From NCBI RefSeq assembly GCF_001436295.1, contig NZ_AYYY01000001.1, forward strand, positions 1-64,000: DNA of 64,000 bases. The letters are read 5' to 3'. The notes under the pieces were generated by a model. It saw only the letters and a list, made by a program, of their open reading frames with translations, searched no databases and was not told the DNA's origin. This document shows positions 19,458 through 29,039 of the stretch, piece after piece. Every line of letters begins with the position of its first letter. Positions within the stretch are counted from its first letter, which is position 1. This stretch comes from Paucilactobacillus vaccinostercus DSM 20634. GTDB taxonomy: Bacteria; Bacillota; Bacilli; Lactobacillales; Lactobacillaceae. A program made the translations under genes and the position numbers.

Positions 19458-22196
19458 TTGTTGAAAGGAGTCTTTAAAACGAAAACTATTTCACTAAAAG
19501 TCACAGATGAGGCAATCGAGATATGCTACCAACCCAGTCATCACCACGCTCAACCTCGCAAGGCTGTGATTACATATGATGAAGATCAGACAATTGGTGA
19601 AAATTTAGAAACGATCAAAGTTAAGTTAGCCGGCACCTCATTTGATGCCATTATTATCGAGAACCCTCTCACGTATCCTTTTTCCGACACGATTGTAGGT
19701 ATCGCTCATCAGCGTATCGATATTGGCCTCGCACTCACCAACATGTTTAATGTGCCGGTAGTCGCCCGAACCACCGTCGATCGCGATGGACTGGCCGCCG
19801 CAATCAACCATAAGAAAGATTATCTAAGCTGGCATTTGGACTACTACGGCCAGTACAAAGATAAACGAAACTACGGGCAAGAAGCCATGCTGACAATCGG
19901 TAATGGCTTTTTTGGCTTGCGTGGCGCCTACGTTGAGGCCCGTGCCGACCAAAATAACTACCCGGGGATGTACGTAGCTGGTCTCTACAACCAAAATACC
20001 ACGAACATCAACGGCCGCGATGTCACAAACGAGGATCTTGTTAATTTACCCAACGCTCAGTATATGAGTTTTGGAATTGATAATTCAAACCCCTTTAAAA
20101 TTCGCCGTTCGGATATTCGCGATAGTTACCGGAGCTTAAACCTCAAAACAGGGGCACTCACCACAACCATGATGATCAACCTCGCCACCGGTCACCAATT
20201 GATGGTTAAGGCCACCAAAGTCGCTGATATGCAGCACTGGCACCGGTTCGTGGTGCGTTATGAAGTCACACCACTTAACTTTGCGGCTAACATGCAAATT
20301 TACGCCGAAATTGACGGCCGTGTTATGAACCAAAACGTTGAACGCTACGCCGAATTCGATCAGCGCCACACAACCGTTACTAGCTTAAGTGCCGCCACCG
20401 ACCATGCCGAATTAAGCGGCCAAACCAAAAACTCCAACATCCAATTTGCGATTGCTGATCGCCTTCTTTCAGACGACACTGATACGATCAAAAACACCGT
20501 TGCCAGTAATTCGACTGCGGCCATTCGACAAACCCTAAATATCGACGTCGTCCCACAACACACGTACACGTTCGATAAGGTGGTCGCCCTATTTACAAGT
20601 CGTGAGAGTCAGGCTGCCCAGCTTGAACAGTTGGCCCTCGATGAGCTTCAAGAAACCACATTTGACCAAATTCTAACGGATAATCAACGTTTCTTCGCTC
20701 GTGCTTGGCAGCAAAGTGATATTATCATCGACGGTGATTTAACCAGTCAAAAGTTAACCCGCGTCAATATTTTTCACCTCTTCGTTGCCGCCCATGCGCT
20801 GCAAAGCGGCCAACTCGATGCCTCGGTCGGGGCTCGGGGCCTGCACGGTGAAGCGTATCGGGGACATGTTTTTTGGGATGAAATGTTTGTGATGCCTTTT
20901 TACGTCTCCCACTACCCCGAGCTAGCACGACAGCTGCTCCTTTACCGGTACAAACGACTCCCAGCCGCCCGGCAATATGCAGCCAGCGAAGGTTATCAGG
21001 GCGCCATGTTTCCATGGCAGTCTGCTTCCAAAGGAGATGAACAATCTCAGTTTGTTCATCTCAATCCGTTAACTCAAAAATTCGAACCAGATAATAGTCG
21101 CCGTCAGCGCCACGTCTCATTGGCCGTAGCTTACAACGTCTGGTTGTACTTCCACCAAACAGGGGATCGCGACTTCATGACTCACTACGGGCTTGAAATG
21201 CTGCTATCAATCGCTCAATTTTGGCTCAGTATTGCCCAACCTACCGCAGACGGTCAGCACTATACCATCTCGGGCGTCATGGGCCCAGACGAATTTCATG
21301 AAGAATATCCAAATAGCGACCACCCCGGACTTACTAATAACGCCTACACAAACTTGATGGTGGCTTGGCTGTTTACCACAATCCAGCAGCTGAGTGATCA
21401 CACGGATGCAACCATCCTCAAAACGGTCAGCCAAAAAATTCACTTTGGGCAGCAAGACTACCAGACAATGACCAAGATTGCGCAACAATTGAAACTCGAC
21501 ATTAATGAAAATGGTATTATCGGTCAGTTTGAGGGTTACTTCAATTTACCAACCCTCGATTTTGACGCCTACCGAAAAAAGTATGGCGACATTTCGCGCT
21601 TGGATCGCATTTTAAAATCCGAAGGAAAAACCCCGGACGCCTACCAAGTCGCTAAGCAAGCCGATGCACTCATGATTTACTACAATTTTAATCCGACGAC
21701 CGTCACGACACTGCTTAATCAGATGGGCTATCCCTTACCTGATCAAGCTCTGACCCATAACCTAGAATTTTATCTCGCACGTACCACCCACGGATCCACT
21801 TTATCCCGAGTGGTATACGCCGCGCTGACCAAAATGGAAGGAAATATGGATCAATCTTGGAAGCTCTTTCGTCAGGCCCTCTTCTCTGATTACTATGATA
21901 TTCAGGGTGGTACCACCGCCGAAGGAATTCATCTGGGTGTAATGGGCGCCACACTAGAGATTGAAACTCGTTTTTACGGTGGAGTTAGCTTCTTGGGTGA
22001 CCAAATTACCGTCACCCCTCACTTACCGAAACAATGGCAGCAACTCACGTTTACCCAACTCTTTCGTGGCACCGCCATTCACTTCGAGATTACCCACCAC
22101 CAACTTATTATCGATGCGGATCATGATCTCACCATGACGGTGTTGGATCATCCGACCCAAATTCATGCTCACCAACCATTACAGATTAACTACTAA
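19458..22196 (+). CDS. glycoside hydrolase family 65 phosphorylase
   Basis: Cytoplasmic inverting disaccharide phosphorylase releasing beta-glucose 1-phosphate from an alpha-glucoside. The (alpha/alpha)6 core has the general acid Glu in GPDEFHEEYP (Glu at codon 612 of this frame) and the phosphate-binding HGSTLS. The text around the acid (GPDEFHE-YP, then PGLTNNAYTN) differs from classic maltose and trehalose phosphorylases, so the substrate is open. The protein is about 150 residues longer than maltose phosphorylases; the extension is N-terminal (about 1-135). The only canonical starts are TTG codons that lie before the ribosome binding site AAAGGAG (19464-19470); the expected start position eight bases after it is ACG (19479-19481). 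pgmB follows, completing the route to glucose 6-phosphate. Confidence 0.9.
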   Translation: MLKGVFKTKTISLKVTDEAIEICYQPSHHHAQPRKAVITYDEDQTIGENLETIKVKLAGTSFDAIIIENPLTYPFSDTIVGIAHQRIDIGLALTNMFNVPVVARTTVDRDGLAAAINHKKDYLSWHLDYYGQYKDKRNYGQEAMLTIGNGFFGLRGAYVEARADQNNYPGMYVAGLYNQNTTNINGRDVTNEDLVNLPNAQYMSFGIDNSNPFKIRRSDIRDSYRSLNLKTGALTTTMMINLATGHQLMVKATKVADMQHWHRFVVRYEVTPLNFAANMQIYAEIDGRVMNQNVERYAEFDQRHTTVTSLSAATDHAELSGQTKNSNIQFAIADRLLSDDTDTIKNTVASNSTAAIRQTLNIDVVPQHTYTFDKVVALFTSRESQAAQLEQLALDELQETTFDQILTDNQRFFARAWQQSDIIIDGDLTSQKLTRVNIFHLFVAAHALQSGQLDASVGARGLHGEAYRGHVFWDEMFVMPFYVSHYPELARQLLLYRYKRLPAARQYAASEGYQGAMFPWQSASKGDEQSQFVHLNPLTQKFEPDNSRRQRHVSLAVAYNVWLYFHQTGDRDFMTHYGLEMLLSIAQFWLSIAQPTADGQHYTISGVMGPDEFHEEYPNSDHPGLTNNAYTNLMVAWLFTTIQQLSDHTDATILKTVSQKIHFGQQDYQTMTKIAQQLKLDINENGIIGQFEGYFNLPTLDFDAYRKKYGDISRLDRILKSEGKTPDAYQVAKQADALMIYYNFNPTTVTTLLNQMGYPLPDQALTHNLEFYLARTTHGSTLSRVVYAALTKMEGNMDQSWKLFRQALFSDYYDIQGGTTAEGIHLGVMGATLEIETRFYGGVSFLGDQITVTPHLPKQWQQLTFTQLFRGTAIHFEITHHQLIIDADHDLTMTVLDHPTQIHAHQPLQINY

Positions 22197-22216
22197 TATA
22201 AAAAGGAGACGATGTT

Positions 22217-22906
22217 ATGACTCAATTTAATCATATTGCTGGCGTTATTTTCGATCTAGATGGTGTCATCACAGACACGGCCCAGTTCCATACTCAAGCA
22301 TGGCAAGCACTCGCGGCCAAGCTGGGTGTCGCATGGGATGTCAGTCTTCAAAACGGGCTGAAGGGGCTTTCCAGAATGGATTCGCTGGCACTGATTTTAC
22401 AGCACGGTCAATTGACCGATCACTATTCATTGGCTGAAAAAAAGCAATTAGCCGCCGAAAAGAACACCCATTATCTTTCGCTCATTCAGCAACTCACTCC
22501 GGACGATATCTTTCCTGGTATCCGTGCGTTTCTAGATGAGTTAAAAACTAATGGCTACAAAATCTCCTTGGCGTCAGCTTCTAAAAACGCCCCCACCATT
22601 CTACGGCACCTCCAATTAACCGACTACTTCGAAAAAATCGTTGACCCAGCAACCCTTACCCATGGTAAGCCGGATCCCGAAATTTTCTTACGAGCGGCGG
22701 AAATTATTAATCTTCAACCAGATCAATGTCTGGTGCTGGAAGACGCAACCGCCGGTATTGCCGGAATCAACGCTGCGGGCGAAACCTCACTCGGTGTCGG
22801 AGATCCCAACGTTTTATCGGCTGCCGATATGGTTTTCAGCAATACCGCGGACATTACGTTAGCTAACATTCAGCACCGGATGACTATGACTACTACTACA
22901 CACTAG
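22217..22906 (+). CDS. pgmB: beta-phosphoglucomutase
   Basis: HAD enzyme converting beta-glucose 1-phosphate to glucose 6-phosphate. The 229-residue protein has the nucleophile and acid/base pair D13 and D15 in IFDLDGVITDT, the cap domain, and the GKPDPEIFL and EDATAGI motifs. It follows the GH65 gene by 20 bases with a good AAAAGGAG site; its substrate is exactly what that enzyme releases, so the two act in sequence. Confidence 0.95.
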   Translation: MTQFNHIAGVIFDLDGVITDTAQFHTQAWQALAAKLGVAWDVSLQNGLKGLSRMDSLALILQHGQLTDHYSLAEKKQLAAEKNTHYLSLIQQLTPDDIFPGIRAFLDELKTNGYKISLASASKNAPTILRHLQLTDYFEKIVDPATLTHGKPDPEIFLRAAEIINLQPDQCLVLEDATAGIAGINAAGETSLGVGDPNVLSAADMVFSNTADITLANIQHRMTMTTTTH

Positions 22907-22917
22907 GAGGGACCGCC

Positions 22918-23685
22918 ATGTATCAAGCTGTTGTTTTCTTCGATCTTGATGGGACCCTCCTACAAGACGACAAAACGTTGTCTTCAACCGTCATCCAAGC
23001 GATCACTCAGTTGCGTCAAAATCACGTACTGCCCGTTATTGCAACCGGCCGTAATCTCTTTGAAATTCAATACGTATTACAGCAAACCGGTATTGACTCT
23101 GCCGTCAGTGCCAATGGGAGTTACGTTCAATTAAACGGTCACTTATTGCATGCCGAACAGATTTCTCCCGAGCTTATCGCCCGCGTTAACCATTTTGCAA
23201 CACACTTTGGTGACCCCGTCGCTTGGTTTAACAATCAATCATTTGGACTAAGCCGTCGCACTACCGCGACCATTAAAAACTTTAACTTGCTCCACCTTCA
23301 TCCCCATGTGGATCCCGAATGGTACCAAAACCATCCAGTTAACTTTCTGTTTGTTTTTAATCGAAACCGCGACGTTCAATATCAGCAACACTTTGCACAC
23401 GAACTTTCCTTTGTTCGTAACAATCCACGAGGACTGGATACGATGCTTGCCGGCGTTTCTAAAAAAACGGGAATCATCCAGTTACTTCAATCTGCACACC
23501 TCGATCATCTGCCAACCTATGGCTTCGGTGACCAACTGAATGATCTTGAAATGCTTGAACTAGTTGATCACCCAGTAGTAATGGCCAATGGTCATTCGCT
23601 AGCCAAGCAGAAGGCTGAATTTGTGACCCGTAGTAATATGGATCATGGAATTGAATGTGGGCTGCGCCACTACCATCTCATTTAA
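22918..23685 (+). CDS. Cof-type HAD sugar phosphatase
   Basis: A 255-residue HAD-IIB phosphatase with D9 and D11 in FFDLDGTLL and the C-terminal GFGDQLNDLEML motif. The in vivo substrate is unknown; such enzymes dephosphorylate sugar phosphates or flavin phosphates. It follows pgmB by 11 bases with a strong GGAGGG site and ends the operon, so a role in relieving sugar-phosphate excess is possible but not shown. Confidence 0.85.
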   Translation: MYQAVVFFDLDGTLLQDDKTLSSTVIQAITQLRQNHVLPVIATGRNLFEIQYVLQQTGIDSAVSANGSYVQLNGHLLHAEQISPELIARVNHFATHFGDPVAWFNNQSFGLSRRTTATIKNFNLLHLHPHVDPEWYQNHPVNFLFVFNRNRDVQYQQHFAHELSFVRNNPRGLDTMLAGVSKKTGIIQLLQSAHLDHLPTYGFGDQLNDLEMLELVDHPVVMANGHSLAKQKAEFVTRSNMDHGIECGLRHYHLI

Positions 23686-23696
23686 AAATGAACGTC

Positions 23697-23739
23697 AAAA
23701 AATCCCTCACTAGTCAACTTGACTAATGAGGGATTTTTT
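23697..23739. terminator. bidirectional terminator between Cof phosphatase and cshA
   Basis: Stem AAAAAATCCCTCA(C)TAGT with its complement, bounded by A and T runs. Serves both converging genes. Confidence 0.9.
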
Positions 23740-23773
23740 AACTAGAGTTGATGAGCATTCACCAACCAATTAA

Positions 23774-25303
23774 TTATCTTTTATGAATGTTGTATGAGTG
23801 ACGGCTTGAATGACCGTTACCGTGACCATCATTCCGACGGTTACCTTCTGAAGCTGGACGATGACTCCGGTGTTGGTTTGATCCACCACTGCGGTTGCCA
23901 CCACGATAGCCACCATGGCCACCACCATTACGGCTATAACGACGACGGTGATCACCGCCACCACCGTTACCATGCTTACGACGTGGTAATGGCCGTTCTG
24001 GCGTAATCTTAACGGGTACTGAATGTGCATCATCACGAGTAACATCGTTCAACAATGCAGCAACCAAATCAACTGCATCATGCTTTGCCAATAACTCGTT
24101 AGCTTCATCAATATACTTATCGTTATCTGTCCGGTTGATCAGGTCTTCAATTTGATTCAAAGCACTGGCAACTTGACCCTTGAATGCTTCTTCTTCCGAA
24201 GGTGGCTTCAATGGTAACATACGCACCTTGGTAAGCTTTTCAATTTCACGTAGGTAGTCCATTTCGTTTGGTGTTACAAACGTTAATGACACACCATGGT
24301 GTCCGGCACGGCCAGTACGGCCAATCCGATGAACGTAGCTATCTGGATCTTGGGGAATATCGTAGTTGTAAACATGCGTAACACCCGAAATATCCAATCC
24401 ACGAGCGGCAACATCAGTCGCAACCAAAATATCAATCTTCCCCGCCTTAAAGCGGTTCATGATCTGGCTCCGCCGTTGCTGTGTTAAATCACCATGGATG
24501 CCGGCAGCGTTATAACCACGGGCAATTAATCCCTTAGATAATTCGTCAACACGACGCTTAGTCCGACCAAAGACAATCGTCAAATCTGGATCCTGGACGT
24601 CGATCAAACGAGTCATCGTATCGAACTTCTCAAAATCACGAGAACGAACGTAGTATTGATCAATCAATTCAGTCGTCAATTCCTTAGCCTTGATCTTAAC
24701 TTGCTTAGGATCAGTCATGAATTGAACACCAATTTTTTTGATTTCTGGTGGCATAGTTGCTGAGAAGAGCAACGTTTGCCGTGTTGCGGGGGTCTTCTTG
24801 ATAATTGATTCAATATCTTCAAGGAATCCCATGTTTAACATTTCATCGGCTTCATCTAACACCAATGTCTTCAAGTTTTCGAGTTTCACCGTCCGACGAT
24901 TAATATGATCTAATAACCGTCCGGGTGTCCCAACGAGAATTTGGGGATGGTTCTTTAAGTTGTTGATTTGACGACGAATGTCCGCCCCACCATACACAAC
25001 TTGGACCTTCGCGTGCTTGTCTTTACCTAAACGATAAAGTTCTTCTTGGGTTTGAATGGCCAACTCACGAGTTGGTGAGATAATCAATGCCTGAATATCG
25101 GCGCTGTTGGTATCCACATGTTCAATAATTGGCAAACCAAAAGCGGCCGTCTTCCCGGTCCCTGTTTGTGCTTGACCGATCACATCTTGATTGTCTAACA
25201 CCATTGGAATGGTTTGTTCTTGGATTGGCGTTGCTTCTTCATAACCGCTACGCTTAATTGCTTTCAGTAGGCTTTCTGATAAACCTAGTTCACTAAACTT
25301 CAA
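23774..25303 (-). CDS. cshA: DEAD-box RNA helicase CshA
   Basis: Cytosolic RNA helicase linked in Firmicutes to mRNA decay, ribosome assembly and cold growth. The 509-residue protein has the Q motif, AQTGTGKTAAF, DEAD within VLDEADEML, SAT, and HRIGRTGRAG; the C-terminal 65 residues are a Gly/Arg/His/Asn-rich disordered tail typical of RNA-binding. The start is TTG, preceded by GGAGGA. It is read alone, with an AT-rich promoter region of about 130 bases. Confidence 0.95.
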   Translation of the reverse strand: MKFSELGLSESLLKAIKRSGYEEATPIQEQTIPMVLDNQDVIGQAQTGTGKTAAFGLPIIEHVDTNSADIQALIISPTRELAIQTQEELYRLGKDKHAKVQVVYGGADIRRQINNLKNHPQILVGTPGRLLDHINRRTVKLENLKTLVLDEADEMLNMGFLEDIESIIKKTPATRQTLLFSATMPPEIKKIGVQFMTDPKQVKIKAKELTTELIDQYYVRSRDFEKFDTMTRLIDVQDPDLTIVFGRTKRRVDELSKGLIARGYNAAGIHGDLTQQRRSQIMNRFKAGKIDILVATDVAARGLDISGVTHVYNYDIPQDPDSYVHRIGRTGRAGHHGVSLTFVTPNEMDYLREIEKLTKVRMLPLKPPSEEEAFKGQVASALNQIEDLINRTDNDKYIDEANELLAKHDAVDLVAALLNDVTRDDAHSVPVKITPERPLPRRKHGNGGGGDHRRRYSRNGGGHGGYRGGNRSGGSNQHRSHRPASEGNRRNDGHGNGHSSRHSYNIHKR

Positions 25304-25389
25304 AAATTGCTTCCTCCTGTAATTACCATTATTACCCTCACAAAATCCGTTGCTTCAACAGGTAATAACTTAACTGTTCAAAATATACA

Positions 25390-25409
25390 ACCTTGCTAGT
25401 ATACAAGGT
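25390..25409. promoter_or_regulatory. inverted repeat in the cshA promoter region
   Basis: Perfect arms ACCTTG and CAAGGT with an 8-base spacer, about 90 bases before the cshA start and next to TATATT and TATACT sequences. It may be a small transcript hairpin or an operator; function unknown. Confidence 0.3.
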
Positions 25410-25441
25410 AAACAGGCAAAGCGCAACTAAAATGGCCTGAT

Positions 25442-26818
25442 TTAATCAGCCAAATTTTGCAAAACCGTTTCCAAATGGATCCCGTGGCTTGCCTTTAACA
25501 TGACAACATCCGTTGGTTGAATCTGTTTTTCTAGGTCATTCATCAGTTGTTGCTTGTTTTCCACATCGTAGTGGTGCAAATGTTCTGTGCCGTATGCTTC
25601 AATTAATCGCTCGTACAAAACTTTCATTTGAGGACCAATGAGGTAAACATCACTAATCGCTGCGGCGTCAAATTCGTCCGCCAGTGACGCATGAAGTCGT
25701 GGTGAGGCGTCTCCAAGTTCCAACATGTCCCCGAGCACAACGATTCGATGACCGGTGGTTGGGGTTTGTGCAAAGGCATGGAGCACCTGCTTTGCAGCAG
25801 TCGGATTAGAGTTATACACATCACTTAAAATTTGTTCACCAGCTGTACCTTGAATCCATTGCGCCCGGTTTTCCGTTAATTCAACATTGGCCAGCGCTTG
25901 GCGCATATTGCCAACCGAAACGTGCAACAACTGGCCCACGGTCAATGCGGCCAGTGCGTTATTGACGTTATATTCTCCCATCATGGGGATCGTAAAGTCT
26001 TCTTCCGGCCATTGGTTCACCGTAAAGGTAATTTCATGTGTCGCCGCATTAACACTCGTCGCGTATAAATCATTTTCCAATTGCCGTCCAAATTTAAGTT
26101 GCTGCTGAGCTAGGGACGCGGTCCGCTCAATCAGTAATGGTTCGTCGCCATTAAAGACCAGTGTTCCATCTTCTTTCAGCCCATGGGTAATCTCCATTTT
26201 GGCATCCGCAATCTTATCGCGTGTGCCGAAGAATTCGATGTGTGCTTCACCAATCATCGTAATCACAGCCACATCTGGATTCACCATTCGGCTTAAGAAA
26301 TCAAGTTCACCAAAGTGATCCATTCCCATTTCCACAACCACTGCTTCAGTATTTGGTTCCATACTTAATAACGTCATGGGTACCCCAATTTGATTATTAA
26401 AGTTAGCATAGGTTTTTGTGACGTTCATCTGGGTACTAAGAATTGACGCAATCATGTCCTTAGTGGTGGTTTTACCATTGCTGCCCGTAACAGCCACGAC
26501 CATTGGATTGATTTTATGCAAATAATATTTTCCTAGTTCTTGTAGTGATTGCAGTGGGTCATCAACAATCAAAACGGGTTGATCAGTGGTCGTCGTCACC
26601 TCGTGGTCAGTGGCCCAAAGTGTCGCAGCAGCCCCATTTTCAAATGCTGCATTGGCAAACCGGTGCCCATCACTTTGCCCCATCAGTGGGATAAATAGAG
26701 CCCCGGCAGCGAGATTTCGGCTATCGAATGCAACACTGGTAATTTCAACGTCTTGCCATTTGGTGATGTCATTTTTTACAGCAATCGCCTTGGCGATCTC
26801 TGCGAGTTTCATTTTCAT
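25442..26818 (-). CDS. murF: UDP-N-acetylmuramoyl-tripeptide--D-alanyl-D-alanine ligase
   Basis: Adds D-Ala-D-Ala to the UDP-MurNAc tripeptide, the last cytoplasmic step of the peptidoglycan precursor. The 458-residue Mur ligase has the N-terminal UDP-binding domain, the P-loop VTGSNGKTTTKDM near 113, the YANFNNQIGVP segment and the C-terminal Rossmann-like domain. The ATG follows GAGGAG by ten bases. It is separated from htpX by a terminator and has its own promoter. Confidence 0.96.
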   Translation of the reverse strand: MKMKLAEIAKAIAVKNDITKWQDVEITSVAFDSRNLAAGALFIPLMGQSDGHRFANAAFENGAAATLWATDHEVTTTTDQPVLIVDDPLQSLQELGKYYLHKINPMVVAVTGSNGKTTTKDMIASILSTQMNVTKTYANFNNQIGVPMTLLSMEPNTEAVVVEMGMDHFGELDFLSRMVNPDVAVITMIGEAHIEFFGTRDKIADAKMEITHGLKEDGTLVFNGDEPLLIERTASLAQQQLKFGRQLENDLYATSVNAATHEITFTVNQWPEEDFTIPMMGEYNVNNALAALTVGQLLHVSVGNMRQALANVELTENRAQWIQGTAGEQILSDVYNSNPTAAKQVLHAFAQTPTTGHRIVVLGDMLELGDASPRLHASLADEFDAAAISDVYLIGPQMKVLYERLIEAYGTEHLHHYDVENKQQLMNDLEKQIQPTDVVMLKASHGIHLETVLQNLAD

Positions 26819-26875
26819 AAATTGCAGACTCCTCTTTTTTCAAGATCTTTATCAGATCTGCTTAACAACTCCGTT

Positions 26876-26881
26876 ATTATA
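26876..26881 (-). promoter_or_regulatory. extended -10 promoter of murF
   Basis: On the minus strand TGCTATAAT, an extended -10, lies about 58 bases before the murF start codon. The -35 region is weak. Confidence 0.6.
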
Positions 26882-26923
26882 GCATGAATCCTAAACATCA
26901 TAGAAAAAAATTAGACGGTCAGC

Positions 26924-26970
26924 AAAAAGGCCCCACCATAGATTGCGTTGCAATCACGATGAGACCTTTT
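26924..26970 (-). terminator. terminator of lemA-htpX
   Basis: Long imperfect stem from AAAAGGTCTCAT to its partner ending GGGGCCTTTTT on the minus strand, followed by Ts. Confidence 0.82.
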
Positions 26971-26983
26971 CATTAAATCTAGT

Positions 26984-27880
26984 TTACATCTGTTCTAACC
27001 GTTCAATTCTCTTTTCCATCGGTGGATGAGTATCGAACAAGTGTGAGAAAGAATGTTTATTTTTTAAGGGATCACTAATGTACAGTGCCGCGCTACTTGC
27101 ATCGGCAGCTTTCATGGGTTGGGCCGTCGAAATTTTTTGCAGTGCTGAAATCATTCCTTGCGGATTACGCGTCAGTTCCACGCTCCCAGCATCGGCCAAA
27201 TACTCCCGGTTTCGCGAAAGGGCCATCTGCGCAATCGTCGCCGCAACGGGCCCTAGGATAATGACTAAGACTGACAAGATCATCATGATGATCTGGAGGT
27301 ATCCACCACCTTCGTTGTCACGATCACGCCGGCCACCGCCCCACCAAAACGAATGCATGCCAATGTTCACAAGCACCGAGATTGCCGCTGCCAGCGCTAA
27401 CGAAATCGTCTGCAGGCGAATATCATAGTTTCTGACGTGGGTCATTTCATGGCCCATCACGCCCTCTAACTCTTCACGATTCAATCGTTCCAGAATTCCC
27501 GTCGTTGCAGCAACCGCCGCGTGTTCAGGATCATTTCCCGTCGCAAATGCGTTGGGACTGGGATCGCGAATGATGAACACCCGCGGCATCGGGACTTGAG
27601 CGACTAACGCCATATCTTCCACAATATGCCATAGCTCCGGCGCCTGACTTTCATCGGTAATTTCTTGGGCGTGGTTCATACTCATCACAACCGAGGTCGA
27701 TTGACTGATCATCATCACCATGTAAATTCCACCAATGATGATTGCCATGACTACCCCCATGATGGCACTGTTAAAGAACACATACCCAATCGCCATGCCG
27801 ATCACCATCACGAGAAGCACAAATCCCACCATTACATAGATCGTTCGCCGTTTATTTTGTGCAATTTGCTGGTACAACAT
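26984..27880 (-). CDS. htpX: HtpX zinc metalloprotease
   Basis: Membrane M48 protease that degrades misfolded membrane proteins. The 298-residue protein has two N-terminal membrane segments (about 15-60), the zinc motif HEMTH near 145, two further membrane segments (about 155-210) and the third-ligand region [12 protein letters not shown]. The adjacent upstream lemA, 13 bases away, is its usual partner in lactobacilli. Confidence 0.96.
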   Translation of the reverse strand: MLYQQIAQNKRRTIYVMVGFVLLVMVIGMAIGYVFFNSAIMGVVMAIIIGGIYMVMMISQSTSVVMSMNHAQEITDESQAPELWHIVEDMALVAQVPMPRVFIIRDPSPNAFATGNDPEHAAVAATTGILERLNREELEGVMGHEMTHVRNYDIRLQTISLALAAAISVLVNIGMHSFWWGGGRRDRDNEGGGYLQIIMMILSVLVIILGPVAATIAQMALSRNREYLADAGSVELTRNPQGMISALQKISTAQPMKAADASSAALYISDPLKNKHSFSHLFDTHPPMEKRIERLEQM

Positions 27881-27893
27881 TTACAACACCCCG

Positions 27894-28457
27894 CTAGTCA
27901 TCAAATGAAACTTTTGGTGCTGCTTTTTCTGTTTCTGGAACTTCCAGGTAATCAACTTGAACAAAGTGGTGTACTTTCGCTACAATGTTGCTTGGAAATG
28001 ATTGGATCTTAATATTTAAGTTAGCAGCCGTTGAGTTAAATAATTGCCGTGAATAAGCAATTTTATTTTCTGTATTGGTCAGTTCTTCCATCAACTTGGT
28101 ATATTCTTGACTGGCCTTTAAATCTGGATAGTTTTCTGATAGCGCAAAAATACTCTTTAGCGAGCTGGTCAGCTGATCAGAAACTTCCATCATTTGTTGA
28201 TGATCACCAGCTGGAATCTGGGTCATTTGATTGCGCAGCGCAACCACCTTCTCCAGTGTTCCGGCCTCATACTTCGTGTACCCCTTCACCGTTGAGACCA
28301 AATTTGGAATCAAATCGTTGCGTCGCTTCAGTTGGACATCAATCTGACTCCACGACTCTTGGGTATGTGTCCGTGCCGTCACCAAGCCGTTGTAGATTCC
28401 GGCATAAATCGCAATGATAAGCACAATCACGACAATGACAATAATTGTTGTTAACAT
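27894..28457 (-). CDS. lemA: LemA family protein
   Basis: A 187-residue protein with one N-terminal membrane segment (about 2-22) and an outward or cytoplasmic four-helix coiled domain beginning with the conserved ARTHTQESWSQIDVQLKRR region. Molecular function is not established; genetic linkage to htpX is widespread. The start ATG at 28457 follows GGGGGA; upstream in-frame codons are not supported. Confidence 0.92.
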   Translation of the reverse strand: MLTTIIVIVVIVLIIAIYAGIYNGLVTARTHTQESWSQIDVQLKRRNDLIPNLVSTVKGYTKYEAGTLEKVVALRNQMTQIPAGDHQQMMEVSDQLTSSLKSIFALSENYPDLKASQEYTKLMEELTNTENKIAYSRQLFNSTAANLNIKIQSFPSNIVAKVHHFVQVDYLEVPETEKAAPKVSFDD

Positions 28458-28571
28458 AACTCTATTCCCCCATTTCTTCGCTTCTACCCCTATCTTACCG
28501 AATAAGTGCCAGGGTGGAAAGCACAACGTTGGACATTTAGAAAAACTAAACATTTAGAAAGGATGTTAGTT

Positions 28572-29039
28572 ATGATTAAAGTTTTATTTGTTTGTCTTGG
28601 TAATATTTGTCGGTCACCGATGGCCGAAGCCATGTTTCGACAGATGGTGGCTGATCACCACCTGACCGATCAAATCATCGTCGATTCTGCTGGTACCAGT
28701 AATGAAGAGGAAGGCAACCCCGTCCATCCTGGCACCCGCAAAATTCTCACCAAGTATCATTTGTCTGCAGATGGGTTGATTTCGCGGCCATTAACCACAA
28801 CAGACTTCGCCACGGCCGACTATCTCATTTGCATGGACGACATGAACCTCGCTCATGTCCAGCAGATGGCTCCGGCAGACTCCCACGCAGCCCTATACGC
28901 CATCTTTGACTTGATACCAAACAAAAAAGGCCAGGAAATTCCTGACCCTTGGTACACCCATCGGTTCCAAGATACTTATGATAGTCTGGCACTGGCCTTA
29001 CCGTCATGGTTAGCATTCTTTGAACAACAGCTTAATTAA
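28572..29039 (+). CDS. low-molecular-weight protein-tyrosine phosphatase
   Basis: A 155-residue phosphatase with the P-loop CX5R as C8 LGNIC R14 S in VCLGNICRSPMAEA and the general acid Asp in IPDPWY. Family members dephosphorylate tyrosine kinases of capsule and polysaccharide systems or protein-arginine phosphates; no such partner is near, so the target is unknown. The ATG at 28572 has AAAGGA eight bases before it. Its 3' end overlaps the converging sortase gene by eight bases. Confidence 0.92.
   Translation: MIKVLFVCLGNICRSPMAEAMFRQMVADHHLTDQIIVDSAGTSNEEEGNPVHPGTRKILTKYHLSADGLISRPLTTTDFATADYLICMDDMNLAHVQQMAPADSHAALYAIFDLIPNKKGQEIPDPWYTHRFQDTYDSLALALPSWLAFFEQQLN

Noticed and set aside
23770-24045. 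Val-rich frame in the cshA 3' end
   Set aside because: Frame shadow of the Gly/Arg/His-rich CshA tail.
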